This document shows, piece by piece, positions 34,881 through 48,902 of a stretch of 64,000 nucleotides of DNA (positions within the stretch are counted from its first letter, which is position 1; every line of letters starts with the position of its first letter). Position numbers and translations under genes: made by a program. The stretch comes from Moniliophthora roreri (lineage: Eukaryota > Basidiomycota > Agaricomycetes > Agaricales > Marasmiaceae), in contig LATX02000193.1 in NCBI GenBank assembly GCA_001466705.2, forward strand, positions 1-64,000. Reading direction: 5' to 3'. Under the pieces are notes generated by a model. It saw only the letters and a program-made list of their open reading frames with translations, did not search any database and was not told the origin of the DNA.

Positions 34881-36385
34881 TAATATGGCAAACCTAGAAA
34901 AGACCCAATTTTATCCATTTTACATTACTTTTGAATCAGAACACTTTAATATGACACAAGATAATGGGTAATAAGGACTAGAGTGAGCCCAGTCTGCTAG
35001 TCATTGCCTTAGAGAAGCTACAGTGTGTTGGAAAGTACAAAGAGCTATATGATATNAACCAGATCAAGCTAAGGAGCTTTGACCTAATTGGGCTGTCTTA
35101 AATACTACAGAGTAACTGTGATGACGAAGAATAAAGAAACGGAGGGAACATCGAGGAATAAACTGAGTAAGTGTTCTGGAAGAAGATGGAAGGTAAAAGA
35201 ACAGTCTGACTAAGAGACTCTGATAGAAGAAGGGTGCTAAGAAGATGTACTAAGTCTGATGACAGAGAAGCATAAAGGTTCTGATATAGAAGAAGGGGAG
35301 CAGAGAAGGTGTATGTGTCTGATCAGAAGAGAAGCATAGGTAACAGGGTAAGGAAAAACATAACAGAACATCAGATTGGAGGAGGAGTGAGGAGTAAAGG
35401 ACAGAGAAATGGAGGTAGAGGAGCAGTACCAGAGGATTCAGAGAAACCATTAATATGGCAAACCTAGAAAAGACCCAATCTTATTCGATTTACATTACTT
35501 TTGAATCAGAACACTTTAATATGACACAAGATAATGGGTAATAAGGACTAGAGTGAGCCCAGTCTGCTAGTCATTGCCTTAGAGAAGCTACAGTGTGTTG
35601 GAAAGTACAAAGAGCTATATGATATGCTATACAGAGGTGTTTAAGCTGTACATTCTGACTTATCTATGTATCAGATCTGAAGCAGATCACTCCTGAAACC
35701 TGTAGGAAACCTAACTATGACCATATGAACATGTTGGCTAGTTAACTGAGCTTTCTCAAAGTGCTATCAATGGGATTTTTCAATTTATTCACTTTTCTAT
35801 GACATCTGCAAAGTGCAACATGCAGTCATACAGTACAGAGGTACTTAGAGAAGACATCAGAACAGAGAGAGAGAGACGACTTGGAAAGGAACAATCAGAA
35901 TGATCAGACATTGGAATTCAATATGTAGATCAGAATCAAAGCCAATGATCTCTTAATAAAGAGTTCTAATATGGCACAAATAGATGAAATTACTTAACAA
36001 GTGGCAATGCAACCTCAGATCAAGTGTAGCTACATGACTACAGATACAACAAGACATATAATTGATATCTAAGGAATGTGAAGTCCTAGATAAGATCAAG
36101 AACAAATTATCAAAGGAGACAGGAACAGGAACAGTATGTTCCAGCCTTGGAAGCTTTGAAACCTGGACATCAGCAGCTGTGCAGATGCTGGAAAAGAGAA
36201 TGCGGAACAGATAGACTCATCTGTCCATCCAGACCCACCTAGAAAAGAGAAAAATCAAATATCTAAGAGTCCAGAACACCTGGAAAGCAGATACCTGTGC
36301 AGATATGATCAGATACCCTAATGGCCAGACTCCATGACATCTGAATATTCCCTCTTTTAGTATCTCAGTCACTCTTTTATTATTT
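34881..36385 (+). repeat. R2 copies 2 (34881-35055) and 3 (35451-36385) with a purine-rich spacer
   Basis: Copy 2 is cut by the N at 35056. After a spacer of about 390 bp, rich in GAAGAAG/GGAGGAG words and without a plus-strand gene, copy 3 starts again with TAATATGGCAAACCTAG and runs to the N at 36386. The first 170 bp of both copies are almost identical. Confidence 0.65.
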
Positions 36386-36386
36386 N

Positions 36387-36804
36387 TTACTTAACAAGAG
36401 GCAACACAACCTCAGAACAAGTGTAGCTACATGACTACAGATACAACAAGACATATAATTGATATCTAAGGAATGTGAAGTCCTAGATAAGATCAAGAAT
36501 GAATTATCAAAGAAGACAGGAACAGGAACAGTATGTTCCAGCCTTGGAAGCTTTGAAACCTGGACATCAGTGGCTGTGTGGATGCTGGAAAAGAATGTGG
36601 AATGGATAGACTCATCTGTCCATCCAGACCCACCTAGAAAAGAGAAAAATCAAATATCTAAGAGTCCAGAACACCTGGAAAGCAGATACCTGTGCAGATA
36701 TGATCAGATACCCTAATGGCCAGACTCCATGACATCTGAATATTCCCTCTTTTAGTATCTCAGTCACTCTTTTATTATTTCCTGAATTATCAGACATTAT
36801 TTAT
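36387..36804 (+). repeat. Near copy of 35991-36385 across an N
   Basis: After the N the sequence restarts at TTACTTAACAAGAGGCAACAC, colinear with 35991 onward and with a few differences, then continues to CAGACATTATTTAT. It is R2 sequence, either a true second copy or an unmerged contig overlap. Confidence 0.65.
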
Positions 36805-36805
36805 N

Positions 36806-38534
36806 GATTGTGAATACATGATGAGTTTGTTTGGTGTATAAATTTGTGTGCCATTCCAGTTTTGCTTCCTCACTTCAGGCCCTGGAGATTGGTCCTGAGT
36901 GACTCCAGAGAGATAGAAATCTGATAACAAACTTGTGTCATAAGAGACAAAGAGTAACATCTTTAGTGCACTTGGCACTTTTCTAAGAGATAACTTTACA
37001 CCAAAAGTTCTGGTGGCTCTTGAAGTGTGGCCTGTGTTGGGTATCAGGTTGTGACACACTTAGAGTCTTAACAAAGGAATTGGGCCTGCAATTAAGCTCT
37101 TTGTAGAAACTGGTCTAGAACCTTTTCCAGTATGCTGTGTACTGTAGTTGTCTTAAAGAAGTCTTGGACTCCATAGGGTCAGACTATATTGGCTACCGAG
37201 TCTTTTGGTGGGACTGTAGCTCTTGTGTTTTGTGCTTTGTGCACTATGTTCTTGTGTGTGTGTTTGTGTGTTTGGATATAAACTCTTTTAAAACCCATAT
37301 ATACTCCTCTGGAGGTGAACACTTTGAAGTAGATTGCTTCAATAAGAGAGAATCAACCTAGCTAAGAGTTTTGTTGGCATTCTAAGTGCAGTAACTCTGA
37401 TCACATCGATCCACACTTGCACAATAACTTGAGATAGANTCAGGCCCTGGAGATTGGTCCTGAGTGACTCCAGAGAGATAGAAATCTGATAACAAACTTG
37501 CATCATAAGAGACAAAGAATAACATCTTTAGTGCACTTGGCACTTTTCTAAGAGATAACTTTACACCAAAAGTTCTGGTGGCTTTTGGAGTGTGGCCTGT
37601 GTTGGGTATCAGATTGTGACACACTTAGAGTCTTAACAAATGAATTGGGCCTGTGATTAAGCTCTTTGTAGAAACTGGTCTAGAACCTTTTCCAGTATGC
37701 TGTGTGCTGTAGTTGTCTTAAAGAAGTCTTGAACTCCATAGAGTCAGACTATATCAGCTACTGAGTCTTTTGGTGGGACTGTAGCTCTTGTGTTTTGTGC
37801 TTTGTGCACTGTGTTCTTGTGTGTGTGTTTGTGTGTTTGGATATGAACCCTTTTAAAACCCATATATACTCCTCTGGAGGTGAACACTTTGAAGTAGATT
37901 GCTTCAATAAGAGAGAATCAACCTAGCTAAGAGTTTTGTTGGCATTCTAAGTGCAGCAACTCTGATNGTTTGGTGTATAAATTTGTGTGCCATTCCAGTT
38001 TTGCTTCCTCACTTCAGGCCCTGGAGATTGGTCCTGAGTGACTCCAGAGAGATAGAAATCTGATAACAAACTTGCATCATAAGAGACAAAGAATAACATC
38101 TTTAGTGCACTTGGCACTTTTCTAAGAGATAACTTTACACCAAAAGTTCTGGTGGCTTTTGGAGTGTGGCCTGTGTTGGGTATCAGATTGTGACACACTT
38201 AGAGTCTTAACAAATGAATTGGGCCTGTGATTAAGCTCTTTGTAGAAACTGGTCTAGAACCTTTTCCAGTATGCTGTGTGCTGTAGTTGTCTTAAAGAAG
38301 TCTTGAACTCCATAGAGTCAGACTATATCAGCTACTGAGTCTTTTGGTGGGACTGTAGCTCTTGTGTTTTGTGCTTTGTGCACTGTGTTCTTGTGTGTGT
38401 GTTTGTGTGTTTGGATATAAACTCTTTTAAAACCCATATATACTCCTCTGGAGGTGAACACTTTGAAGTAGATTGCTTCAATAAGAGAGAATCAATCTAG
38501 CTAAGAGTTTTGTTGGAATTCTAAGTGTGGCAAC
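36806..38534 (-). repeat. Three stacked R1 copies in minus orientation
   Basis: Segments 36806-37438, 37440-37966 and 37968-38534, separated by single Ns, all carry the same R1 sequence (GGCCCTGGAGATTGGTCCTG, then ..CTTTTGGTGGGACTGTAGC, then a GTGTGTGTGTTTGTGTG stretch and CTTCAATAAGAGAGAATCAA). The second and third are almost identical. Each keeps part of the 95-codon frame. Confidence 0.7.
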
Positions 38535-38535
38535 N

Positions 38536-39431
38536 GAGTTGCTGCACTTAGAATGCCAACAAAACTCTTAGCTAGGTTGATTCTCTCTTATTGAAGCAAT
38601 CTACTTCAAAGTGTTCACCTCCAGAGAAGTATATATGGGTTTTAAAAGAGTTTATATCCAAACACACAAACACACACACAAGAACACAGCACACAAAGCA
38701 CAAAACACAAGAGCTACAGTCCCACCAAAAGACTCAGAAGCCAATATAGTCTGACCCTACAGAGTTTAAGACAACTACAGTACACAGTGTACTGGAAAAG
38801 GTCCTAGACCAGTTTCTACAAAGAGCTTAATTGCAGGCCCAATTCCTTTGTTAAGACTCTAAGTGTGTCACAACCTGATACTCAACACAGGCCACACTCC
38901 AAAAGCCACCAGAACTTTTAGTGTAAAGTTATCTCTTAGAAAAGTGCTACAAGGCACTCAAGATGTTATTTCTTGTCTCTTATGATGCAAGTTTGTTATC
39001 AGATTTCTATCTCTCTGGAGTCACTCAGGACCAATGTCCAGGGCCTGAAGTGAGGAAGCAAAACTGGAATGGCACACAAAATTATACACTAAACAAACTT
39101 GTCATGTATTCACAATCAGAAGGGGCAGAGTTACTTGAGTATTTATGAATATCTGGCTGTCCTTATATATGGTCTATGGAATATATCTACAAAAAATTAT
39201 AAATAATGTTTAATAATTCAGAAAATAATAAAAGAGTGACTGAGATACTAAAAGAGGGAATATTCAGATGTCATGGAGTCTGGCCATTAGGGTATCCAAT
39301 CATATCCACACAGGTAATGGACAGATGAGTCTATCCATTCCACATTCTCTTTTCCAGCATCCACACAGCCACCAATGTCTGGGTTTCAAAGCTTTCAAGG
39401 CTGGAACATACTGTTCCTGTTCCTGTCTCCT
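38536..39431 (+). repeat. R1 copy in plus orientation followed by inverted R2
   Basis: 38536-39170 is R1 inverted relative to the preceding copies, so 38534/38536 form a head-to-head palindrome around an N. From about 39180 the sequence is R2 in reverse (ATTATAAATAATGTTTAATAA, GAGATACTAAAAGAGG) and is cut off at 39431 by an LTR. Confidence 0.65.
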
Positions 39432-39664
39432 TGTTACACTTGTACAACTCGGCTCGGCCATGACCTGTACAAGACATGCTTACGCATTTCCTCTGTCATA
39501 ACCTACATGTTCCATTAATCTCTGCCATTGTACATCTTACAACATGTTTTCTTGTAGCAACATCTTGGTCATTGTCCTCATGGACTACATATGTTCTCCA
39601 TGTTGTATTCTCTCCCAGTAGATATAGACCACTGTATTCTACTGTTATGCCCCAAGTGGAAAAT
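39432..39664 (+). mobile_element. Truncated solo LTR of the chromovirus family
   Basis: It starts TGTTACACTTGTACAACTCG like the 3' LTR at 48459 and follows it to CCCAAGTGGAAAAT, where the N at 39665 cuts it after 233 bp. No internal element sequence is attached. Confidence 0.75.
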
Positions 39665-39911
39665 NATTCATTTATAACCAACCAATAAACCACTCATTTA
39701 TAACCTATACCTTGTGACTCTTGAGTGCAATACTTAAGCCGTCCTAACTAGAGTCTTTAGACTCTACACTCTTATACCAACTTAAGCTGGTCACTTGAAA
39801 CTCAAAGGGTTCTGTCCCCTTTTCACCCCAAATTGCACTTGAGATAGACTCAGTCTCCTAGTAGACTTATACAGTGCTTTATCACTCTTAGAAGCCTCTA
39901 TTGTGGGTTTT

Positions 39912-39947
39912 GGTGTGTGTTGTGTGTGTGTGTGTGTGTGTGTGTGG
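39912..39947. repeat. (GT)n microsatellite
   Basis: About 36 bp of almost pure GT dinucleotides, with one interruption, in the stretch between the solo LTR and the MITE. Confidence 0.9.
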
Positions 39948-39967
39948 GTTTAGTATACCACTACATA

Positions 39968-40687
39968 TGAGGTGTTCTTTTCATACTACTAATACAAAGG
40001 GAATACACTCAGAATATTGCTATATATTCACTTCCAGACAACATTCAGAAAATTCTGTTAGTTTCAAGCTATCATCACATATTGAAAACAGCAAGCATAT
40101 TCTGTATTTTAATTTCCAGAAGAGTTTGTATTTTCTAATAATTTTATAACAATGAAATTATAAAATTATCCTTTAGTTTTCTAATTACAAATATACTAGA
40201 TTTTCTGCCTTATAAAATAGTGAGAAAACATTCAGAAAATAAATATAAAATTTTGAATATTATATCAAGGAAAACATGTTAAATACAAAAGGAAAATTAT
40301 ATGAAAACTATCTGAAAACTGCTGTAAGATATAGTATTTCCACATGATTTTCCTACCATTTTCCTAGTGTTTTCTCTGACTTTCCCACAATAAAAAATTT
40401 GGAATTTTTATCTTATCTTATCAGCATTTTCTGAGCATTTTCAACCAGAGAAAATTTAATGTTTTCTCAGCATGGAAATTATTCTAATATATTGTATTGT
40501 CTATTAATTCTCAGAATTTGAAAATTCTATATTTTTTGCTATATTGAAAATTTAGCATCCTCCAGACATATTCTTGTTGAGGGGACACAATTAAAATTTA
40601 GAATTTATAAATGCTTTTTTGAAAATCTTCTTTGCAAGAAGATTAAGTGTTTTCTCAATCAGAAAACCATGTTAAAAGAACACCTCG
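39968..40687 (+). mobile_element. Tc1/mariner-like MITE, full-length copy
   Basis: A 720-bp, very AT-rich element with inverted ends: TGAGGTGTTCTTTTCA on the left and, read on the other strand, CGAGGTGTTCTTTTAA on the right. TA lies on each side (39966-39967, 40688-40689), as expected for Tc1/mariner transposition. No transposase is encoded. A second full-length copy lies at 57770-58509. Confidence 0.75.
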
Positions 40688-40689
40688 TA

Positions 40690-40794
40690 CGTAGTGAGAA
40701 AGAAATTCCTCTTGAAACCAGTGCTGAAAATACCAGATCCTGACAAACTGTTTGTTATAGAAGCTGACACTTCTAAGTGGGCAACAGGAGTTGT
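40690..40794 (+). pseudogene. Ty3/gypsy RNase H fragment
   Basis: One frame of about 33 codons reads LKPVLKIPDPDKLFVIEADT and then SKWATGVV, the start of the gypsy RNase H domain with its first catalytic Asp. It is wedged between a MITE and the 5' LTR of the chromovirus and is cut at both ends. That chromovirus itself lacks RNase H, so this piece may come from another copy or from a rearrangement. Confidence 0.7.
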
Positions 40795-41236
40795 TGTTAT
40801 GCCCATACAACTTGGCTCGGCCATAACATGTATGAGACCTGCTTACATGTCTCTTTTGTCATATCCTACACGTTTCATTAATCTCTGCATTGTACATCTT
40901 ACAGCATATTTTCTTGTAGCGACATCTTGGTCATTGTCCTCATGGACTACATATGTTCTCTACATTGTATTCTCTCCCAGTAGATATAAACTGCTGTATT
41001 CCACCAGTATACCCCAAGTGAAAAATTAACATTGTTCTATGCTCTACTCCCCTCTACTTGCTCTTATTCTCACTCATGCAGAGACCCTTCATCTTGGCTG
41101 AGTCCTGTAGTTCAGTAGTGCTGTTGCCAATAGCTTCAGCAAACCTAGCTCCTTTGTACAGTGATCCTTGTATGGTACTCTCCTTGCTGTTTGGCCATAC
41201 TCGTTCTTGTCTCTTCCTCTTGCATAGTTCTAACAG
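40795..41236 (+). repeat. 5' LTR of the chromovirus
   Basis: 442 bp, TGTTATGCCC…TTCTAACA. It matches the 3' LTR along its length, with many transitions, most densely in the first 80 bp. The sequence just after it (GTATTTTCCACTTACGG) should contain the primer-binding site; no tRNA match could be assigned. Confidence 0.8.
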
Positions 41237-41507
41237 TATTTTCCACTTACGGAACTGCTGATTTATAGATTTCTTTTCTTTCTTCCATCCATAATTCTCT
41301 GCTCCAACTTCCTTCACTGCCAAACAACTGACTAAAGCTGATTTCCAATGTCAGAAGCAAGACACTGACCACAATCTCTGGGTGCAACATCAAGCTGCAG
41401 GAGTCCCTATGTCTTCAGGTAAGGTGGGGCGTACTGCACACACAAAACCTGCTTTCCAGACACAGAGTGACTTCATTCAGGAATCACTTCAAGGTGGTGG
41501 TTCATAG

Positions 41508-43030
<1,523 letters not shown>

Positions 43031-43049
43031 CCCGGCTCCAATACCTCAA

Positions 43050-44690
<1,641 letters not shown>

Positions 44691-45113
44691 CTCTCTTGGG
44701 CAATGAGCTGGCAGCTCTTCAGGAATTTCTAGACAACAATCTTCGCAGTGGATTCATCACCTCCTCAGGCTCTCCCTTTGGAGCACTGGTACTCTTTGTC
44801 AAGAAGAAATCTGGGGCCCTATGCCTGTGTGTGGATTTTCGAGGTCTTAACAAGATCACCAAGAAGGATCGCTATCCTCTTCCCCTCATTTCTGACCTTC
44901 TTGATGCCCCGAGTAAGGCCAAAGTCTATACCAAGCTCAATCTTCGCCATGCATACCATCTTGTATGAATTGCTGAAGGTAATGAGTGGAAAACTGCATT
45001 CTGGACCTGATATGGCTCTCATCAATGGAATGTCATCCCTGAGGGACTTACCAACGCTCCTGCTGCTTTCCAGTGCTTCATCAATTCCATCTTCACTGAT
45101 CTCTTGGACATCG

Positions 45114-45595
45114 TGAATAATTTCCATACTGAGAAAACATTAAATTTTCTCTGGTTGAAAATGCTCAGAAAATGCTGATAAGATAAGATAAAAATTCCAC
45201 ATTTTCTATTGTGGGAAAGTCAGAGAAAACACTAGGAAAATAGTAGGAAAATCATGTGAAAACACTATATCTTAAAGCACTTTTTAGATAGTTTTCATAT
45301 AGTTTTCCTTTTGTATTTAACATGTTTCCTTTGATATAAAATTCAAAATCTTATATTTATTTTCTAAATGTTTTCTCACTATTTTATAAGGCAGAAAATT
45401 TAGTATATTTGTAATTAGAAAATTAAAGGATAATTCTATAATTTCATTATCATAAAATAATAAAAAAACACAGACTCTTCTGGAAATTAAAATCCAGAGT
45501 ATGCTTGCTGTTTTCAATATGTGATGACAACTTGAAACTAATAGAATTTTCTGAGTGTTGTCTGGAAGCAAATATATAGCAGTATTCTGGGTATA
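45114..45595 (-). mobile_element. Truncated MITE fragment replacing the RNase H region
   Basis: This is the reverse complement of the middle of the 740-bp MITE (from AATAATTTC..ACTGAGAAAAC to GCAGTATTCTGGGTATAT). Both inverted ends are missing, so it did not arrive by a simple insertion: a deletion or recombination removed its ends together with the RT end and RNase H. Confidence 0.75.
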
Positions 45596-46370
45596 TGACC
45601 TTGGGATTCCATCTCTCTCAACTTCATTGAACAGCTCCCCGATTCCAATGGTCACACATCTATCCTTGTCATCATTGATCGTGCATCCAAACAAGCCATC
45701 TTCATTCCTCTTCCCAAAAAAATCACCTCCGAAACTCTCGCACAACTTTTTGTCATCTATGTTTTCTCTAAGCATGGTGTTCTGAACCATGTTACCTCCG
45801 ACTGCGGATCTGAATTCATTTTGTCCTTCAGCCGAAGCCTTGGACAAGCCCTGAACATGACGTTGCACTTCACCTCCGGTTACCACTCCGAAGCCAATGG
45901 ACAGACCAAATGAGCAAATCAGACATTGAAACAGTATCTTCAGATGTACTGCACTTACCAGCAGGACAACTGGGATGTCTTGTTACCCCTTGCAGAGTTC
46001 GCTTACAATAATGCTCCTAACGCTTCCACAGGTGTCTCCCCTTTCTTTGCCAATAAGGGATACCACTCAAACATCACAGTACACCTGGAATACCATCTTG
46101 CATCTCAGAAAGCTCGCAACTATGTCAGCAATCTTGACGACGTACATTAGTTCTTACGCAATGAGATCAAGGCTGCCCAGGAAGCTTACAAAACTACAGC
46201 TGACAACCGATGAAAACCCACACCCGACTTCCAAGTTGGCCAGCAAGTCTACATTCTAGCCAAGCACATTAAAACAACTCAGCCGACGAAGAAGCTTTCA
46301 GAGAAGTATTTAGGTCCATATACAATTATTGCTCAACCGAGCTCTAATGCCTTCACCATCTGACTCTCTG
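45596..46370 (+). pseudogene. Chromovirus integrase core
   Basis: The frame gives WDSISLNFIEQLPDSNG, then LVIIDRASKQAIFIP, HVTSDCGSEF, LHFTSGYHSEANGQTK and, after a TGA, ANQTLKQYLQMYC and EFAYNNAPNASTGVSPFF. The catalytic D, D and E are recognisable. Further stops follow (46148, 46212). Related intact elements have ERVNQTLEQYLR at the first stop, consistent with CGA changed to TGA. Integrase would join the DNA copy to the genome. Confidence 0.8.
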
Positions 46371-46749
46371 ACTACCTCTCTGGTATACACCCTGTTTTCC
46401 ATGTATCCCAACTCAAACCCTTCCACCCTTCCAAAATACCTAACCACACTGAACCCCCACCACCTCCTGTTGAGATTGATGACGAAGGTGAACCTCATTA
46501 TGAGATATCTGAGATCTTAGACTCGAAGTTGGATCAGCAGTGTAAGTGTCAGTTATGGTACCTTGTGAAGTGGGCCAGCTATGAAGGTACGGATGAAGAA
46601 ATCCAATGGGTTTCAGCCGAGGATTTAGACCCAGGTGAAGCACTTGATGACTTCCACTCCAATCCCTCAACCTGCCATAAACCCAGCCCTCTTGACAAAC
46701 ACAAGGCTACACTTGCACAATACTCAGCGCTTTGGCTGATCAAACCTTG
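46371..46749 (+). pseudogene. Integrase tail with chromodomain
   Basis: After HPVFHVSQLKPFHPSK the frame ends with CQLWYLVKWASYEGTDEEIQ, then WVSAEDLDPGEALDDFH and TGA at 46747-46749. YLVKW and W are chromodomain landmarks. In chromoviruses this domain guides integration to heterochromatin by reading histone H3 methylation. Confidence 0.75.
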
Positions 46750-46914
46750 AGTCCTTTTTCTTGCACCATACTTTTTGATCCAATGCATATAACTAATTAT
46801 TTCTATTTTATTTTTACCAAGATATTTTTTGTTTACAATACTTCTATTTCCTCTATATTCATGTCCATGTCCATAGTCCAAGAAACAAGAAAGTCAGCTG
46901 ACCTGATAAGTCCT

Positions 46915-48380
46915 TTAGTCCTCTGGCTCGGCTGCTGATGACTTGATCCTGCTCTCACTCTCAGAATCATCCTCTGACTCCTCCACAGCCTTTCCCTTTC
47001 CCTTGTCCAGCTTTGGCTGCGCCTCCTCCTCCTCTTCGTCCAAGTGTGCTACGTCCAAGACATCCAGTACCTGTGCCGACCTATAATGCAGAGTTTCAGC
47101 CTCCTTCTCCAGACGCTCCACTTGGCTGAAGAGCTTGTCCATTTGCTCATTCATCTCGTGCCTCATCTGCTTGACCTCCAGCAAGATGAGTTGGCCGAGC
47201 TTGGCAGCACTCTTGTTGGGACTGAAGTCTCCATCTGAGTCCTCCACCACCAGACGGGACTTCAGATGTCCATGAGCTTTCAGCTTGGAGGGTCCAGCTA
47301 TGTTCTCCAGTACATGAGCCACAAAGCTGCATTGGATCTTCAATGATTAGCACGCCTTGCAAGCGCTGATCGGCCGAGTCTGCCCATCCCACGTCTCAAT
47401 CTGCCTCTCACATGCCACTGGGTTCTTCTTCTGCCACTGGCAGTTGTCGCACTCTGAGCGAAGTCAGCCTCATCTGAAAGGAACTCGTACAACATACCTT
47501 GACCGTCCTCTACTGGTACCCAAACTCCCTCCTCACTTGAACCTGGCTCTACCCTCATCTGTTTATGACTCTTGATAGGGGACTCGGCCAAGGCTCTTGC
47601 GTGCTTCTGAGAAGCACCTGGGGAAGGTACTTCAACACTGTCGAATTGAAACTTGGTGACTCCCTTACCCTTCTTCTCTTTGGCTGACTGTCCCACACAA
47701 GGGGTCTCATATGTCCCATCATCTTCACCCACCACTGGAGTCATGTTTCTTGCATGAGCATGCTCTTCATGCTCTCTCCTCGACCTCTCCACCAGTTCCT
47801 TCTCTACCCTCTCTTGTTCAGCATGCTCAGCTTGCTCTCTCTCTTCCTTCTCTTCCTTCTTGGCCTTGCGAACCACCTCCAGCCATGCCAGGATCTGCCT
47901 GTTCTCGATCTCCTCGTACGCAACCCACCACTGCTTCCATTCGGTGAGCTGCTCCTCCTGGGCTTCCACTGCGGCCAGCCATTCCTCCTTGATTTGGCTC
48001 CATGCAGAGTTAGCCACCCTCATATAAGCTGAGTGGAGAGTGGCACTTTTGCTGGGTTTGTGGACAGGAAGAGGGGGGTATTCAGATTCAAGGACCTCGG
48101 CCAGGAATTCGATAATAGGCATCTCTGGTGCCATTGCCCTGAGGACCTCAGGATCTTTCTAGGTATGAGTCGGCTGAGAGTATGTGTGGCTGCCAAGGTC
48201 AGGAATGTTGGAAGCAGAGTACTCCTCTGTGGTCTTGTAGCTGTCAGTGCTGATTTGAGTGCTTGAAGAGGCTTTGGCCGACATTGCATGTTTGGACTTT
48301 GTGGGGGGGAATTGCGATGGAGTCAAGGTCCTTTTGGGCTTCCCTTTTATATGTTTCCTTTTTCCACAGCCATGTGACAC
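46915..48380 (-). pseudogene. Antisense accessory ORF of the chromovirus with coiled coils and a cysteine cluster
   Basis: On the minus strand, between chromodomain and 3' LTR, one long gene can be followed: ATG 48380, a TAG at 48161-48159 (QPTHT-stop-KDPEV, probably CAG originally), then 264 codons in the same frame to about 47460, a frameshift near 47455, and a last part ending at 46915. The N-terminal half has a long charged coiled coil (KAKKEEKEEREQAEHAEQER). The middle, 47451-47329, reads CDNCQWQKK..ACER..SACKAC(stop)SLKIQC: six cysteines spaced C-x2-C-x9-C-x16-C-x2-C-x6-C, like a stretched Zn2Cys6 cluster. The C-terminal part has a second coiled coil ([20 protein letters not shown]) and an acidic tail. 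Function unknown; DNA or RNA binding is a guess. Confidence 0.65.
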
Positions 48381-48442
48381 CTAGGACAATTCTCTCTGTT
48401 TCTTTCCATTTCCTTTTTTGGTATGTTCCTCCAGGGTCAGAA

Positions 48443-48458
48443 CCTAAGGGGGGGATAC
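48443..48458 (+). promoter_or_regulatory. Polypurine tract of the chromovirus
   Basis: AAGGGGGGGA just before the 3' LTR start at 48459, where plus-strand DNA synthesis of LTR retrotransposons begins. Confidence 0.75.
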
Positions 48459-48902
48459 TGTTACACCTGTACGACCCAGCTCAGCCATTGACTCATATGA
48501 GACATGCCTACATGTCTCCTCCATCATAACCTACACGTTCTATTAATCTCTGCCATTGTACATCTTACAACACATTTTCTTGTAGTGACTTCTTGATCAT
48601 TGTCCTCATAGGCTACATACGTTCTCCACGTTGTATTCTCTCCCAGTAGATATAAACCACTGTATTCTACCATTATACCCCAAGTGGAAAATTAACATTG
48701 TTCTACGCTCTTCTCTTCTCTCCTCTACTTTGCTCTCGATCTCACTTGTGCAGAGACCCTTCATCTTGGCTGAGCTCCATAGTTCAGTAGTGCTGTTGCT
48801 GATAGCCTCAGTGAACCCACCTCCTTTGTACAGTGAGTCTTGTTCAGTACTCTCCTTGCCATCTGGCTGTACTCGTCCTTGTCCTTTTGCATAGTCCTAA
48901 CA
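48459..48902 (+). repeat. 3' LTR of the chromovirus
   Basis: 444 bp, TGTTACACCTG…GTCCTAACA, with the TG…CA ends of LTRs. It is visibly diverged from the 5' LTR, so the insertion is not recent or the two LTRs come from different copies. Confidence 0.8.

Noticed and set aside
45317..45886. 189-codon minus frame
   Set aside because: It joins MITE sequence to the complement of the integrase; similar frames recur in other MITE copies (57785-58084 plus) only because the MITE is AT-rich.
47340..48134. 264-codon minus frame as an ordinary host gene
   Set aside because: It lies wholly inside the LTR-bounded chromovirus, has an in-frame stop upstream and a frameshift downstream, so it is treated as an element-encoded antisense ORF.
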